DNA from: Moorella sp. E308F
GTDB taxonomy: Bacteria > Bacillota > DSM-521 > Neomoorellales > Neomoorellaceae
DNA length: 64,000 nucleotides
Direction of reading: 5' to 3'
NCBI RefSeq assembly: GCF_006538365.1
Contig: NZ_BJKN01000003.1
Location: 124,432-188,431, forward strand
The position numbers and the translations under genes are program-made. The notes under the pieces are model-generated. The model made no database searches, had not been told where the DNA came from, and saw only the letters and a program-made list of their open reading frames with translations. How positions within the stretch are numbered: the stretch's first letter is position 1; every line of letters starts with the position of its first letter. Below, in pieces: positions 55,762-64,000 of this stretch.

Positions 55762-57198
55762 TTGCCCCATGAGGATCTGCAGGCTTATCTTGCCTGCCTG
55801 GAACAAAAAAGACTGCTCCACCGGGTGAAGGTAGAAGTCGACCCGGTGCTGGAAATTGCCGCCATAACCGACCGGGTAGTGAAAAAAGGGGGGCCGGCCC
55901 TCCTCTTTGAACGGGTAAAGGGCTCACCTTTACCTGTAGCCACCAATCTTTTCGGTAGTGAGGAGCTGGTGAAAGCGGCCCTGCAGATCGCCGACCTGGA
56001 AGAACCGGCTGCGCGATTGAGGGCTTTACTCGATTTACCTGGAAAGGCCGGCGGCTGGCTGGAGAAATTGAAAAGCCTGCCGCGCCTGGCCGAACTGGGC
56101 CGTTTTCTTCCGCGCCGGGTCAAAACCGCCCCCTGCCAGGAGGTGCGGGTTGACCCTCCTTCCCTGGCGGAACTGCCGGTACTGCAGCTCTGGCCGGAAG
56201 ATGGCGGTCGCTTTATTACCCTGCCCCTGGTTTTCACCCACGACCCGGTCACCGGCCGTCGCAATGTAGGCATGTACCGCATGCAGGTATTTGATGATCG
56301 CACCACCGGCATGCACTGGCAGCTCCACAAGGACGGGGCGGAGCACCTGCGCAAAAGCCAAGGCCGCCTGGAAGTAGCCGTAGCCCTGGGGGCCGACCCG
56401 GCCGTGATTTATGCCGCGACTGCTCCCCTGCCGCCGGGATTTGATGAAATGCTTTTCGCCGGGTTCTTACGCCGGGAACCGGTGGAGATGGTCCCGGCCT
56501 TAACGGTGAATGTCGAAGTGCCGGCCCGGGCGGAAATCATCCTGGAAGGTTATGTGGACGTCCATGAAAGGCGGCTGGAAGGCCCCTTCGGCGACCATAC
56601 AGGCTACTACTCGCCGGCCGACTATTACCCGGTTTTCCACCTTACCTGCCTGACAATGCGGCGCCGCGCCGTTTACCCGGCCACGGTGGTGGGGCCGCCG
56701 CCCATGGAAGATGTCTATTTAGGCAAAGTAACGGAACGGCTCTTTTTGCCCCTGATCCAGCTCCAGCTGCCGGAGGTTGTGGACATTAACTTCCCGGCCG
56801 AGGGGGTATTCCACAACTGTGTCATCGTCTCCATCCGCAAAAGTTACCCCGGCCAGGCGCGTAAAGTCATGCACGCCCTCTGGGGCATGGGGCAGATGAT
56901 GTTTACCCGGCTGATCATTGTCGTTGACGACGACGTGAATGTGCATGATCTTCAAGAAGTGCGCTGGCGTGTTCTAGGCAACATTGAACCCCGACGGGAT
57001 ACGGTAATCGTGGACGGGCCGGTGGACATCCTCGATCATGCCTCCGCCTATACAGGTTACGGCAGCAAGATGGGGCTGGATGCTACCCGGAAGCTGCCGG
57101 AAGAAGGGTACCCGCGGCCCTGGCCCCGGGAAGCGCGCATGAGCCGGGAGATTTTGGAACGCATCGACAGGAAGTGGCACGATTATGGCCTGCCGTAA
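55762..57198 (+). CDS. UbiD-family prenylated-FMN decarboxylase
   Basis: Probable aromatic-acid decarboxylase of menaquinone synthesis. I start at TTG 55762 (478 residues), because residues upstream in this frame are the globin gene read out of phase; the ribosome site is weak (GAAAGAG), suggesting coupling. UbiD landmarks: RNVGMYRMQVFDDRTTGMHWQLHKDGA, LEGPFGDHTGYYSPADYYPVF, and MKxGLDATRKLP near the end. No UbiX (prFMN synthase) gene is in the window. UbiA homologue overlaps by 14 bp. Confidence 0.9.
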   Translation: MPHEDLQAYLACLEQKRLLHRVKVEVDPVLEIAAITDRVVKKGGPALLFERVKGSPLPVATNLFGSEELVKAALQIADLEEPAARLRALLDLPGKAGGWLEKLKSLPRLAELGRFLPRRVKTAPCQEVRVDPPSLAELPVLQLWPEDGGRFITLPLVFTHDPVTGRRNVGMYRMQVFDDRTTGMHWQLHKDGAEHLRKSQGRLEVAVALGADPAVIYAATAPLPPGFDEMLFAGFLRREPVEMVPALTVNVEVPARAEIILEGYVDVHERRLEGPFGDHTGYYSPADYYPVFHLTCLTMRRRAVYPATVVGPPPMEDVYLGKVTERLFLPLIQLQLPEVVDINFPAEGVFHNCVIVSIRKSYPGQARKVMHALWGMGQMMFTRLIIVVDDDVNVHDLQEVRWRVLGNIEPRRDTVIVDGPVDILDHASAYTGYGSKMGLDATRKLPEEGYPRPWPREARMSREILERIDRKWHDYGLP

Positions 57199-58042
57199 GC
57201 TGAAGATCTTCCTGGAAATGATCAAGTTTGAGCATACCATTTTTGCCCTCCCCTTTGCTTACCTGGGTGCTTTCCTGGCGGCCGGCGGCCGGCCGACTCC
57301 GGCCCAGCTTGGCTGGATTACCTTGGCCATGATCGGGGCGCGGACGGCAGCTATGTCGTTAAACCGCCTCATTGACCGCCATATTGATGCCTTGAACCCG
57401 CGCACGGCCGGCCGGGCCCTGCCCCGGGGGCTTTTGTCCGTAGCCGAAGTGTGGCTGTATACCCTTCTTTCCTTTGGCCTTTTATTTTATGCCGCCATGC
57501 AGTTAAACTGGCTCTGTGTGCAGCTGCTGCCCATTGCCGTTTTTGTCCTGGTTATTTATTCTTATACCAAACGCTGGACCTGGGCCTGCCATCTGGTCCT
57601 GGGGCTGGCCGATGCCCTGGCTCCCGTGGGAGCGTGGGTGGCTGTCCGGGCGACCATGGACCTGCCGGCCATAGTCCTGGGCCTGGGCATGGGGAGCTGG
57701 GTGGCGGGGTTTGATATTATCTACGCCTGCCAGGATTACGATTTTGACCGGGAGTACGGCATTCATTCTATACCAGCCCGTTTTGGCAAGGCCCGGGCCC
57801 TGATTATCGCCCGCTGCCTGCATGCCTTCGCCATCCTGATGCTCGCCCTGGTGGGCGTGCTCCTGCACCTGGGTTTAATCTATTTCCTGGGGGTATTGCT
57901 GGCGGCCGTAATCTTAATCTATGAGCATCGTTTAGTTTCCCCGGAAGACCTGTCGCGCTTGAACCTGGCCTTTTTAAACTTGAATGGCTATTTAAGCGTA
58001 CTCATGTTTGTTTTTACCTTTCTGGCGTTAACCTGGCGGTAA
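57185..58042 (+). CDS. UbiA-family prenyltransferase (MqnP-like)
   Basis: Membrane prenyltransferase, 285 residues, ~8-9 membrane segments. The first Asp-rich motif is NRLIDRHIDALNPRTAGRALPRG and the second is DYDFDREYGIHSIPARFG, both needed for Mg-diphosphate binding. With the adjacent UbiD homologue it probably prenylates the aromatic acid in the futalosine-type menaquinone pathway (inference from pairing). ATG overlaps the UbiD stop. Confidence 0.9.
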   Translation: MACRKLKIFLEMIKFEHTIFALPFAYLGAFLAAGGRPTPAQLGWITLAMIGARTAAMSLNRLIDRHIDALNPRTAGRALPRGLLSVAEVWLYTLLSFGLLFYAAMQLNWLCVQLLPIAVFVLVIYSYTKRWTWACHLVLGLADALAPVGAWVAVRATMDLPAIVLGLGMGSWVAGFDIIYACQDYDFDREYGIHSIPARFGKARALIIARCLHAFAILMLALVGVLLHLGLIYFLGVLLAAVILIYEHRLVSPEDLSRLNLAFLNLNGYLSVLMFVFTFLALTWR

Positions 58043-58069
58043 AGGGTTACTGGAAAAAGGAGTGAAAAA

Positions 58070-59053
58070 ATGCGCGGGAAACGCTTAATCTTCTTTTTGC
58101 TAACCTTGCTTATGGTTTTAATGGCAGCCGGCTGCAGGGCACCGGGAGGTAAGGCCAGGGGAAAGGAAAGCCTGAAGCTGGGCCTGATCCCGGTAGAAGA
58201 CAACTTCCCCTTTTTTGTCGCCGAGCAGGAAGGCCTTTTTGCCAGGGCCGGGCTGAAGGTCGAGTTAGTACCCTTCAACAGCGCCCGGGAGCGCGACCTG
58301 GCCCTGCAGGCCAAAAGCATTGACGGGGAAGTGGCGGACATTGTGGCCACGGCCCTCCTGCGGAAAGGCGGGACGCCGGTCAAAATCGTCTCCCTGACCA
58401 TGGGGGCAACACCGTCCGAAGGACGCTTCGCCCTGGTTACCCGGCCGGGCTCCGCTGTCAGCCGCCCGGAACAGCTCAGGGGAGCAACCGTGGGCATTTC
58501 GGAAAATACCATCATTGAATATATCGCCGACAGGCTTCTGCAGGGCGCGGGGGTAGAACCCGGCAGCGTGCAGAAGGTGGCCGTGCCCCAGATCCCGGAA
58601 CGCCTGCAGCTGCTCCTGGGGGGCAGGCTGGAAGCAGCCCTGCTGCCCGATCCCTTTGCCACCCTGGCCGAGAAAAAAGGCGGCCGGGTCATCCTGGACG
58701 ATACGAAAATTGACCGCAATTTGTCCCAGGTGGTCCTTATCTTCCGGGAAGAAACCATCAAGGAGAAAGGGCCCGCCATCAAGAAGCTGCTGCAGGTTTA
58801 TGCCGAGGCAGCCGGTCTGGTAAGCAGCCATCCGGATAAGTACCGGGAGCTATTTATTACCAGGGCCAGGATTCCCGCAGAGCTCAAAGATACGTACCTG
58901 TCACCCAAATTTTCATCACCAGGGGTGCCGGCAAAAACCGAGGTAGCCGATGTCCAGGAGTGGATGGTGGCTAAAAAATTACTGCCGGCGGCATACAGCT
59001 ACGAAGAACTGGTGGACCCCACCTTTGTCCCTGCTGGCAGGGAGAATAAGTGA
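58070..59053 (+). CDS. ABC transporter substrate-binding lipoprotein (NMT1/SsuA-like)
   Basis: Binds an unknown small organic substrate outside the membrane. 327 residues, lipoprotein signal with lipobox AAGC and Cys22. Periplasmic-binding fold of the NMT1/THI5 class (LKLGLIPVEDNFPFFVAEQEGLFARAGLKVELVPF, IDGEVADIVAT, VGISENTIIEYIADRLL, LLPDPFATLAEKKGG). Overlaps the ATPase gene by 4 bp and follows ubiA by 27 bp, so substrate may relate to the menaquinone genes or be independent. Confidence 0.88.
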   Translation: MRGKRLIFFLLTLLMVLMAAGCRAPGGKARGKESLKLGLIPVEDNFPFFVAEQEGLFARAGLKVELVPFNSARERDLALQAKSIDGEVADIVATALLRKGGTPVKIVSLTMGATPSEGRFALVTRPGSAVSRPEQLRGATVGISENTIIEYIADRLLQGAGVEPGSVQKVAVPQIPERLQLLLGGRLEAALLPDPFATLAEKKGGRVILDDTKIDRNLSQVVLIFREETIKEKGPAIKKLLQVYAEAAGLVSSHPDKYRELFITRARIPAELKDTYLSPKFSSPGVPAKTEVADVQEWMVAKKLLPAAYSYEELVDPTFVPAGRENK

Positions 59054-59790
59054 TCCGGGTTTTTAATCTTGATTACACCTATTACACCGGCGGGGGGGCC
59101 GTACCGGCGCTGGTTGACATCAACCTCACCGTACCGGCGGGGCAGACCTGTGTCCTCATAGGCCCTTCGGGTTGCGGTAAAACAACCCTGCTCTACCTGC
59201 TGGCCGGTCTTTTGCAGCCTGCCGGGGGGGAAATATGGATCGGCGGGGAAAGAATAAAAAAGCCGCGGCAGCGGACGGCGATTATTCTCCAGGATTATGG
59301 CCTCCTGCCCTGGAAAACGGTGTGGGAGAACGCGGCCCTGGGCCTGGCCCTGCGGAAGTTCACCGCTCGCCAGCAGCAGGAGCGCCTGCAGCCTCTGCTG
59401 GCCGGTCTGGGGCTGGCCGGCCTGGAAAAACGCTATCCGGCCCAGCTGAGCGGGGGACAGAAACAACGGGTGGCTATTGCCAGAGCCCTCTCCCTGGAAC
59501 CGGATGTCCTGCTGATGGACGAGCCCTTTTCCGCCCTGGATGCCCTGACCCGGGAGAGCCTGCAGCAGACCCTGGTAGAAATACAAAACCAGCGCCGGCT
59601 GACTACCGTGCTGGTTACCCATAACATCGAGGAAGCCGCTTTTCTGGGACAGCAAATTATTGTCCTGACAGGAGCGCCGGGACAGGTAAAGGCGGTCCTG
59701 GCCAACCCGGGGGCGGGAAGGGAGGATTACCGTTTTACCCCTGAATTCCATCAACTTTGCTCCCGCGTGCGCCAGCTCCTGCGAAAATAA
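59050..59790 (+). CDS. ABC transporter ATP-binding protein (nitrate/sulfonate/pyrimidine-precursor class)
   Basis: Energises the importer. GTG start overlapping the preceding stop; 246 residues. Walker A GPSGCGKTT, Q-loop LQDYGLLPWKTV, signature LSGGQKQRVAIARALS, Walker B LLMDEPFSALD, and the switch His in VLVTHNIEEAAFL. Typical of SsuB/TauB/ThiZ ATPases. Confidence 0.93.
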   Translation: MIRVFNLDYTYYTGGGAVPALVDINLTVPAGQTCVLIGPSGCGKTTLLYLLAGLLQPAGGEIWIGGERIKKPRQRTAIILQDYGLLPWKTVWENAALGLALRKFTARQQQERLQPLLAGLGLAGLEKRYPAQLSGGQKQRVAIARALSLEPDVLLMDEPFSALDALTRESLQQTLVEIQNQRRLTTVLVTHNIEEAAFLGQQIIVLTGAPGQVKAVLANPGAGREDYRFTPEFHQLCSRVRQLLRK

Positions 59791-59838
59791 ATGTAGCACC
59801 TAATATTAGCACCGTGTCGCGGGGAGGTGTATAGTCCC

Positions 59839-60585
59839 GTGCCGGATTCCCGCCGGGCCCTATCCTACCTGGCGTCCATTCTTTTTTTATTTAGCCTCTG
59901 GTGGCTTGTGGCCGTATGGATCAACAACCCGGGCCTGCCGGGTCCCTTGCCGGCCTTCCGGAGCCTGGTTAAGGCGGGATGGCCGGAACTGGCCCGGCAC
60001 TTTTATATCAGCACCTATCGGGTACTGGGAAGCCTGGCTCTGGCCCTTATAATTGGAGTACCTTTAGGCCTCCTGGCCGGCCGCCACCGGGCCTTCGATT
60101 CCTTCCTGGCGCCCCTGGTCTATCTGCTTTACCCGGTTCCCAAGGTAGCCCTTTTACCTGTAGCCATGGTCCTCTTAGGCATTGGTGACACCACCAAGAT
60201 GCTGGTCATTTTCCTGGTCATTGTCAACCAGATCTTGATTACAACCCGGGACGCGGCCCGGCAGATCCCGCCCCAGCTGCTGCTGTCCGTTGCTTCCCTG
60301 GGGGCCGGGAAAATCAGCCTCTACCGCCAGGTAATAATACCTGCCTGCCTGCCGGAGATCATTACTGCCAGCCGCATATCCCTTGGCAGTGCTATATCCG
60401 TTCTATTTTTAAGTGAGACAATTGCTGGGAACAGCGGCCTGGGCTATTTTATCCTGGACGGCCTGTTCCGGGCCGACTACGGCGCCATGTTTGCCGGGAT
60501 ACTAGCCATGGCCGGCATGGGATTGGTGCTGTACATGATGCTTAATTTCCTTGAATATCTCCTCTGTCCATGGCAGCGGCTATAA
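59839..60585 (+). CDS. ABC transporter permease (SsuC/TauC-like)
   Basis: Membrane channel of the importer, about 248 residues, six membrane segments. The EAA-type coupling loop is SVASLGAGKISLYRQVIIPACLPEI. GTG 59839 follows GGGGAGG by 12 bases; GTG 59827 overlaps the ribosome site. The 3' end overlaps the convergent minus-strand gene by 44 bp. Confidence 0.9.
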   Translation: MPDSRRALSYLASILFLFSLWWLVAVWINNPGLPGPLPAFRSLVKAGWPELARHFYISTYRVLGSLALALIIGVPLGLLAGRHRAFDSFLAPLVYLLYPVPKVALLPVAMVLLGIGDTTKMLVIFLVIVNQILITTRDAARQIPPQLLLSVASLGAGKISLYRQVIIPACLPEIITASRISLGSAISVLFLSETIAGNSGLGYFILDGLFRADYGAMFAGILAMAGMGLVLYMMLNFLEYLLCPWQRL

Positions 60586-61195
60586 CTTGACGCCCCGGCC
60601 TCTGGCTTTCGACCACTGTTTTTGCCAGGCGTCGGGCCTCCTGGACGACCTGCCAGGCGGGGTCGTCCAGGACTGTGTCCCTGGCGGCGATAATCTTCAC
60701 CACCTGGTCGATAATCTCTGGTTCGAGGCCAACCCTGGTCATGATCTCCCTGGCCAGGGCAGTGCTGCTTGCTTTTTCTCCGGCTGCACCCAGGTCGTAG
60801 AAGAGGCAGGCGGCGATGGCCACCAGGGGCTGCACGCCTTCTTCCCTGGCTATTTTTTCGGCAAAGCCGGCGGCCTTTAAAGCCAGGTTGAGCAATTCCC
60901 GGTGGTGGAAAAGATTTTTCCGGGCTTCCACTTCCAGCTTATCGCGGATCACCCGGGGCTGGCGCTGGTAAACAGCGGCCATGTCGCCCAGGCACTTGCT
61001 GGCGTAGGAACACCAGGCGGCACAGCCGGGATCAAAGCGGGGATTGGTTACCAGCTTGCGGCAGTGGGGACAGCGTAAGTTTACGTCGTCTTTCCAGAAC
61101 TCAATCAGCCCGCCGCAGTGGGGGCAGGGTTCCTCGAAAATATCGTCGGGCTTCCAGTAGCGCCGGTCCTGGCCGGGGCAGCGTCCCAGGCTCAT
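60542..61195 (-). CDS. Zinc-ribbon plus degenerate HD-domain protein
   Basis: Function unknown. 217 residues. The N-terminal part has seven Cys (24, 27, 42, 45, 58, 62, 68), including CPHC…CPHC of zinc-ribbon type and CAAWCSYASKC. The rest is an all-helical HD-like domain, but the HD pair is replaced by Tyr-Asp in AACLFYDLGAAGEK, so a metal-dependent phosphohydrolase activity is doubtful. Ends inside the permease gene. Confidence 0.72.
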   Translation of the reverse strand: MSLGRCPGQDRRYWKPDDIFEEPCPHCGGLIEFWKDDVNLRCPHCRKLVTNPRFDPGCAAWCSYASKCLGDMAAVYQRQPRVIRDKLEVEARKNLFHHRELLNLALKAAGFAEKIAREEGVQPLVAIAACLFYDLGAAGEKASSTALAREIMTRVGLEPEIIDQVVKIIAARDTVLDDPAWQVVQEARRLAKTVVESQRPGRQVIAAAMDRGDIQGN

Positions 61196-61294
61196 TTTTG
61201 GGTCCCCCCTTCAAAAATGTTACCTGCATACTAATACACAGGCTTCCAGACAGCTATGATGGAGATCACATAGAAAGGGGATTTACCAGGATAA

Positions 61295-62527
61295 ATGCCA
61301 CCTGCAGACAAAGTAAAAAAAGTTTCTCTTCTGATCATTACCAGCTTGCTCCTCCTTTTAAACAGCGCAGTACCCGCACTGGCTGCAAGTACCGCCGGCC
61401 CTCCCGAACTTACGGCTGCGGCAGCGGTACTGATGGATAGAGCTACGGGAAAGGTGCTCTTCGCGAAAAATCCCGACGAACGCAAGGCTCCGGCCAGTAC
61501 CACGAAAATCCTCACCGCCATGATTGCCCTGGAAAAAGGCCATTTAAATGATGTGATCACTGTGGGACCAAACCCGCCCCGGGTGGATGGGACCCGGGTC
61601 TACCTGGTGGAAGGGGAGAAAGTCACCCTGGAAAACCTCCTTTACGCCATGCTCCTTAATTCCGGTAACGATGCCGCCCTGGCTATAGCCGAACATTACG
61701 GCGGTTCCCAGGAAGGCTTTGCCCGGCTGATGAATGAAAAGGCCGCTTCCCTGGGCGCCTTGAATTCCCACTTTGTTACGCCCAGTGGTCTGTCGGACCC
61801 TAACCATTATACCACCGCCCGGGATCTGGCCATCATCGCCCGGGCCGCCATGCAGAATGAAACCTTTCGCCGCATAGTAGCTACCAGAACCCGGCCCTGG
61901 CACGGCCAGGAATGGGAAACAACCCTGGTCAACCAGAACAAACTCCTCTGGAACTATGAAGGTGCCGACGGCGTCAAAAACGGGTATACTTCCGAGGCCC
62001 GCTTTACCCTGGTAGGCTCGGCTACCCGGGAGGGGCAGAGCCTTATTGCCGTTGTTCTCGACGAGCCCAGTGCCCGGGCGGCCGAGGAGGACGTGGCTGC
62101 CCTCCTGGACTACGGCTTTAAGGAGTTTCGTTCTTTTCAGCTGGTCCGGCAGGGTGAGATAGTAGCCGTAGTGGACACGGGCAACGGAAAAAAGATAGAA
62201 CTGGCCGCCGCCGGTGACCTGGCTGTAGTCCGCAAAAATGATAACAGCAGCCCCCCTACCGGCCAGCTGGAGTTATCTTCCCTGAAAGGGCCTCTACCTG
62301 CAGGTAAGCGAGTAGGGGAGATGGTTTTCCGGCAGGATGGGGAAGTAATAGGCCGCGTCGATATCATCAACCGCCAGCCCATCCCGGCCCGTTCCCTTAG
62401 CCTCAGCGATTGGTGGCTGCGGCTGAGTCTGGTAATGGGGGCGTTCTTCCTTTTATACCGCCAGGCGCAGGTTAAGCGGCAGCGCCGGCGGGTCTTCCGG
62501 AGCCGGGTTTTCAGCGATTACCCCTGA
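61295..62527 (+). CDS. dacF: D-alanyl-D-alanine carboxypeptidase (DacF/PBP5-like)
   Basis: Class C low-molecular-weight PBP trimming peptidoglycan stem peptides. 410 residues; signal peptide ending near LAAST. Catalytic SxxK is Ser68-Lys71 (ASTTK), SxN is Ser123-Gly-Asn125 (NSGNDAALA), while the third motif is KNG (about 228, DGVKNGYTSEA) instead of KTG. Peptidase C-terminal beta domain (FRSFQLVRQGEIVAVV) and a final membrane anchor with basic tail. Whether it is vegetative or sporulation-specific is not visible. Confidence 0.92.
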   Translation: MPPADKVKKVSLLIITSLLLLLNSAVPALAASTAGPPELTAAAAVLMDRATGKVLFAKNPDERKAPASTTKILTAMIALEKGHLNDVITVGPNPPRVDGTRVYLVEGEKVTLENLLYAMLLNSGNDAALAIAEHYGGSQEGFARLMNEKAASLGALNSHFVTPSGLSDPNHYTTARDLAIIARAAMQNETFRRIVATRTRPWHGQEWETTLVNQNKLLWNYEGADGVKNGYTSEARFTLVGSATREGQSLIAVVLDEPSARAAEEDVAALLDYGFKEFRSFQLVRQGEIVAVVDTGNGKKIELAAAGDLAVVRKNDNSSPPTGQLELSSLKGPLPAGKRVGEMVFRQDGEVIGRVDIINRQPIPARSLSLSDWWLRLSLVMGAFFLLYRQAQVKRQRRRVFRSRVFSDYP

Positions 62528-62587
62528 GCCCATTAAGGCCGCCCGGCCGCAGCCAGCCCCTGCTGGACGTACTGCTACCCGGACATA

Positions 62588-64000
62588 TCAGGAGAGGAAG
62601 TTGCTTCCGGGCCGGATAGCCAGGGGAATGCCCAGGGCTCTGGCCGATACCGGGTTCAGGGCAGCCAGGTCGGTCTTGTTGACCTGGCGGACGGATTTCT
62701 TGCCCAGGGCCCGCACTCCTTCCATGATCTCGGCGTTGCACGCCCGTAAAAAATTGGCCAGATTATGGGCCGCCTTGTCTACATCCAGCCGGTCCTGATA
62801 GCGCCCCCGGGCAAAAACCACCTCGACCGGAGGTTCCCAGGGCATGGCTTTCAAGACCTGGGTGTGGGTGAGGGCGAAGAGGGCGATGGTACCGATATAT
62901 ACGGCGTCAGCCCCCAGGGCCAGGATTTTTAAAAAGTCGCCCGGGGTAACCAGCCCACCGCCGGCGATGAGGCTTACTTTGTCTTTTACCCCCTGTTTTT
63001 TTAGAAAAGTGGCCGCGCGGTTGACGGCGTAAACCGTGGGCACGCCAAAGTCATCCTGGACGATGGGCGGTGAGCCCTTGCTGGCCGCCCCGGCTCCATC
63101 GATGGCAATAAAGTCGACGCCTGCTTCCAGGAGGATGGCCAGGTCCTGCTCCAGGTCGTTGCCGGCACCGATTTTAGCGCCGATGGGGACACCGCCGGTC
63201 AGGTGGCGTAACCTGGTGACCAGGGGCGGCAGGTCTTTTTGCGGATCTTTAATGCCGGGCATACGGGCATGGGTAACAGCCGCCTGGCCGGGCTTGAGCC
63301 CCAGGAGGCGGTGTCCCCGGGGAGGTATCTCTTCATAATTGCTGCTGTGGCCCAGGCCGCCGATGGCTGCCTGGCCGAACTGGACCTCTATCATATCGGC
63401 CTGTTTTAGTATGTCCGGGTGATGATTCCAGCCGCCGCGGGTGTACTGGAGGATGAGGTGTCTGGCAGCCTCTCTCTCGGAAGGCAAGAAAGGCCCTTCC
63501 CCGGTATTGGTGGCTGTACCGGCCAGGCTGGCCCCCCTGGCCAGGGCTATCTTGGCCTTTTCGCTTAAGGCCAGCCCGTAGGCCATGCCGGAAACGATGA
63601 TGGGCATGCTTATTTTCAGGGGCCTGGCCGCCCGGGGCCCCAGGGTTACCTTTGTATCAACGGGAACGTTTTCCTCAACAGGAAGCCTGGCCAGCTGCGC
63701 CAGGTTAAAAATGAGGCCGTCCGTACCGGGGGAACGCCAGGGGCTGCCGAAAGGACGGTGGATGAGCTTCCCCTGCTGGGCGCGCAAATTGGTCTCCACA
63801 ATTTTCTGGAGACCGGTACGGGCGGCGGCCGAGACAAACTCCCAGAAATTTTCCTCATACGGATCGGTCATCACGATTTTAAGAAAAGAATCGTGCAGGC
63901 GGTTCAGGAGGGGACGGCTGAAAAGCCATAGCCCCAAAAAGGTGAGGCCCGCCGAACCCAGGGCCACTTTCCAGAGATCGGTACTTCCGGCTTTTCTATT
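62588..64000 (-). CDS. FMN-binding glutamate synthase-like protein, 5' end at the window edge
   Basis: GltS-type FMN domain protein (COG0069, archaeal-type), 471 codons to the window edge; the frame is still open at base 64000, so the start may lie outside (GTG 63967 is one candidate). A single hydrophobic segment comes first (LGSAGLTFLGLWLFSR). FMN/Fe-S region: SMPIIVSGMAYGLALSEKAKIALARG, NTGEGPFLPSE, QFGQAA-GGLGH, HLTGGVPIGAKIGAGND, and IAGGGLVTPGDFLKILALGADAVYIG. The usual C-terminal CxxGIC-type cluster is not evident (a lone CNAEI), so it may lack the Fe-S centre. Substrate unknown. Confidence 0.8.
   Translation of the reverse strand, partial: NRKAGSTDLWKVALGSAGLTFLGLWLFSRPLLNRLHDSFLKIVMTDPYEENFWEFVSAAARTGLQKIVETNLRAQQGKLIHRPFGSPWRSPGTDGLIFNLAQLARLPVEENVPVDTKVTLGPRAARPLKISMPIIVSGMAYGLALSEKAKIALARGASLAGTATNTGEGPFLPSEREAARHLILQYTRGGWNHHPDILKQADMIEVQFGQAAIGGLGHSSNYEEIPPRGHRLLGLKPGQAAVTHARMPGIKDPQKDLPPLVTRLRHLTGGVPIGAKIGAGNDLEQDLAILLEAGVDFIAIDGAGAASKGSPPIVQDDFGVPTVYAVNRAATFLKKQGVKDKVSLIAGGGLVTPGDFLKILALGADAVYIGTIALFALTHTQVLKAMPWEPPVEVVFARGRYQDRLDVDKAAHNLANFLRACNAEIMEGVRALGKKSVRQVNKTDLAALNPVSARALGIPLAIRPGSNFLS

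Overview
The window reads as one continuous piece of a bacterial chromosome from a spore-forming, Gram-positive anaerobe of the class Clostridia/Moorellia. Gene order and protein sequences fit a thermophilic acetogen of the Moorella thermoacetica type (an inference from remembered synteny, no search was run). Supporting clues are the spoIVFA-spoIVFB-rplU-prp-rpmA-spo0B-obgE order of endospore formers, a complete minCDE set, a Rex redox repressor, a HydG-type [FeFe]-hydrogenase maturase, frequent GTG/TTG starts and strong GGAGG ribosome sites. No rRNA, tRNA, phage, transposase or CRISPR array was recognised. Almost all genes lie on the plus strand; only folE-folB, a zinc-finger/HD-like gene and an FMN glutamate-synthase-like gene are on the minus strand.

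Layout. 0-7 kb: protein quality control (tig 3' part, clpP, clpX, lonB, lon). 7-12 kb: valS, folC, rex, bracketed by two inverted copies of a ~210 bp repeat. 12-21 kb: maf, radC and the cell-shape/division block mreBCD, PBP2, minCDE, rodA. 21-23 kb: groES-groEL behind a promoter with a CIRCE operator. 23.4-27 kb: a TPP riboswitch followed by thiE, thiS, thiG and a gene that sits where thiH would be expected but carries the HydG C-terminal cluster motif. 27-36 kb: spoIVFA/spoIVFB, two radical-SAM-associated genes, RNase G, then L21-Prp-L27, Spo0B and Obg. 36-43.7 kb: proB, proA, nadD, a small RRM protein, yqeK, rsfS, leuS. 43.9-51 kb: an NhaD-type antiporter, comEA, uppP, amtB-glnB with an elaborate RNA leader, and an FAD enzyme. 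51-54 kb: a Fur-family regulator with two operator-like palindromes, and cbiM-cbiQ-cbiO metal uptake genes. 54-64 kb: folE-folB (minus), a small globin-coupled sensor, UbiD and UbiA homologues, an ABC importer, a degenerate HD protein (minus), a D,D-carboxypeptidase and a glutamate-synthase-like FMN protein (minus, running to the window edge).

Most interesting signals: (1) an interspersed repeat family with ~14 bp terminal inverted repeats, seen as ~210 bp and 34-55 bp forms, repeatedly placed just upstream of a ribosome binding site; (2) the amtB-glnB leader, which has a consensus promoter, a six-base-loop hairpin of the ANTAR-target type overlapping an intrinsic terminator, a second large terminator-like hairpin and a nine-residue leader ORF; (3) HydG in the thiamine operon; (4) a nickel-regulator-like pair of operators in front of fur-cbiMQO; (5) a MinC that lacks its N-terminal domain; (6) what looks like the 3' remnant of a T-box in front of valS. 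Coordinates of starts were corrected from the longest open frames where a ribosome binding site decides the start.
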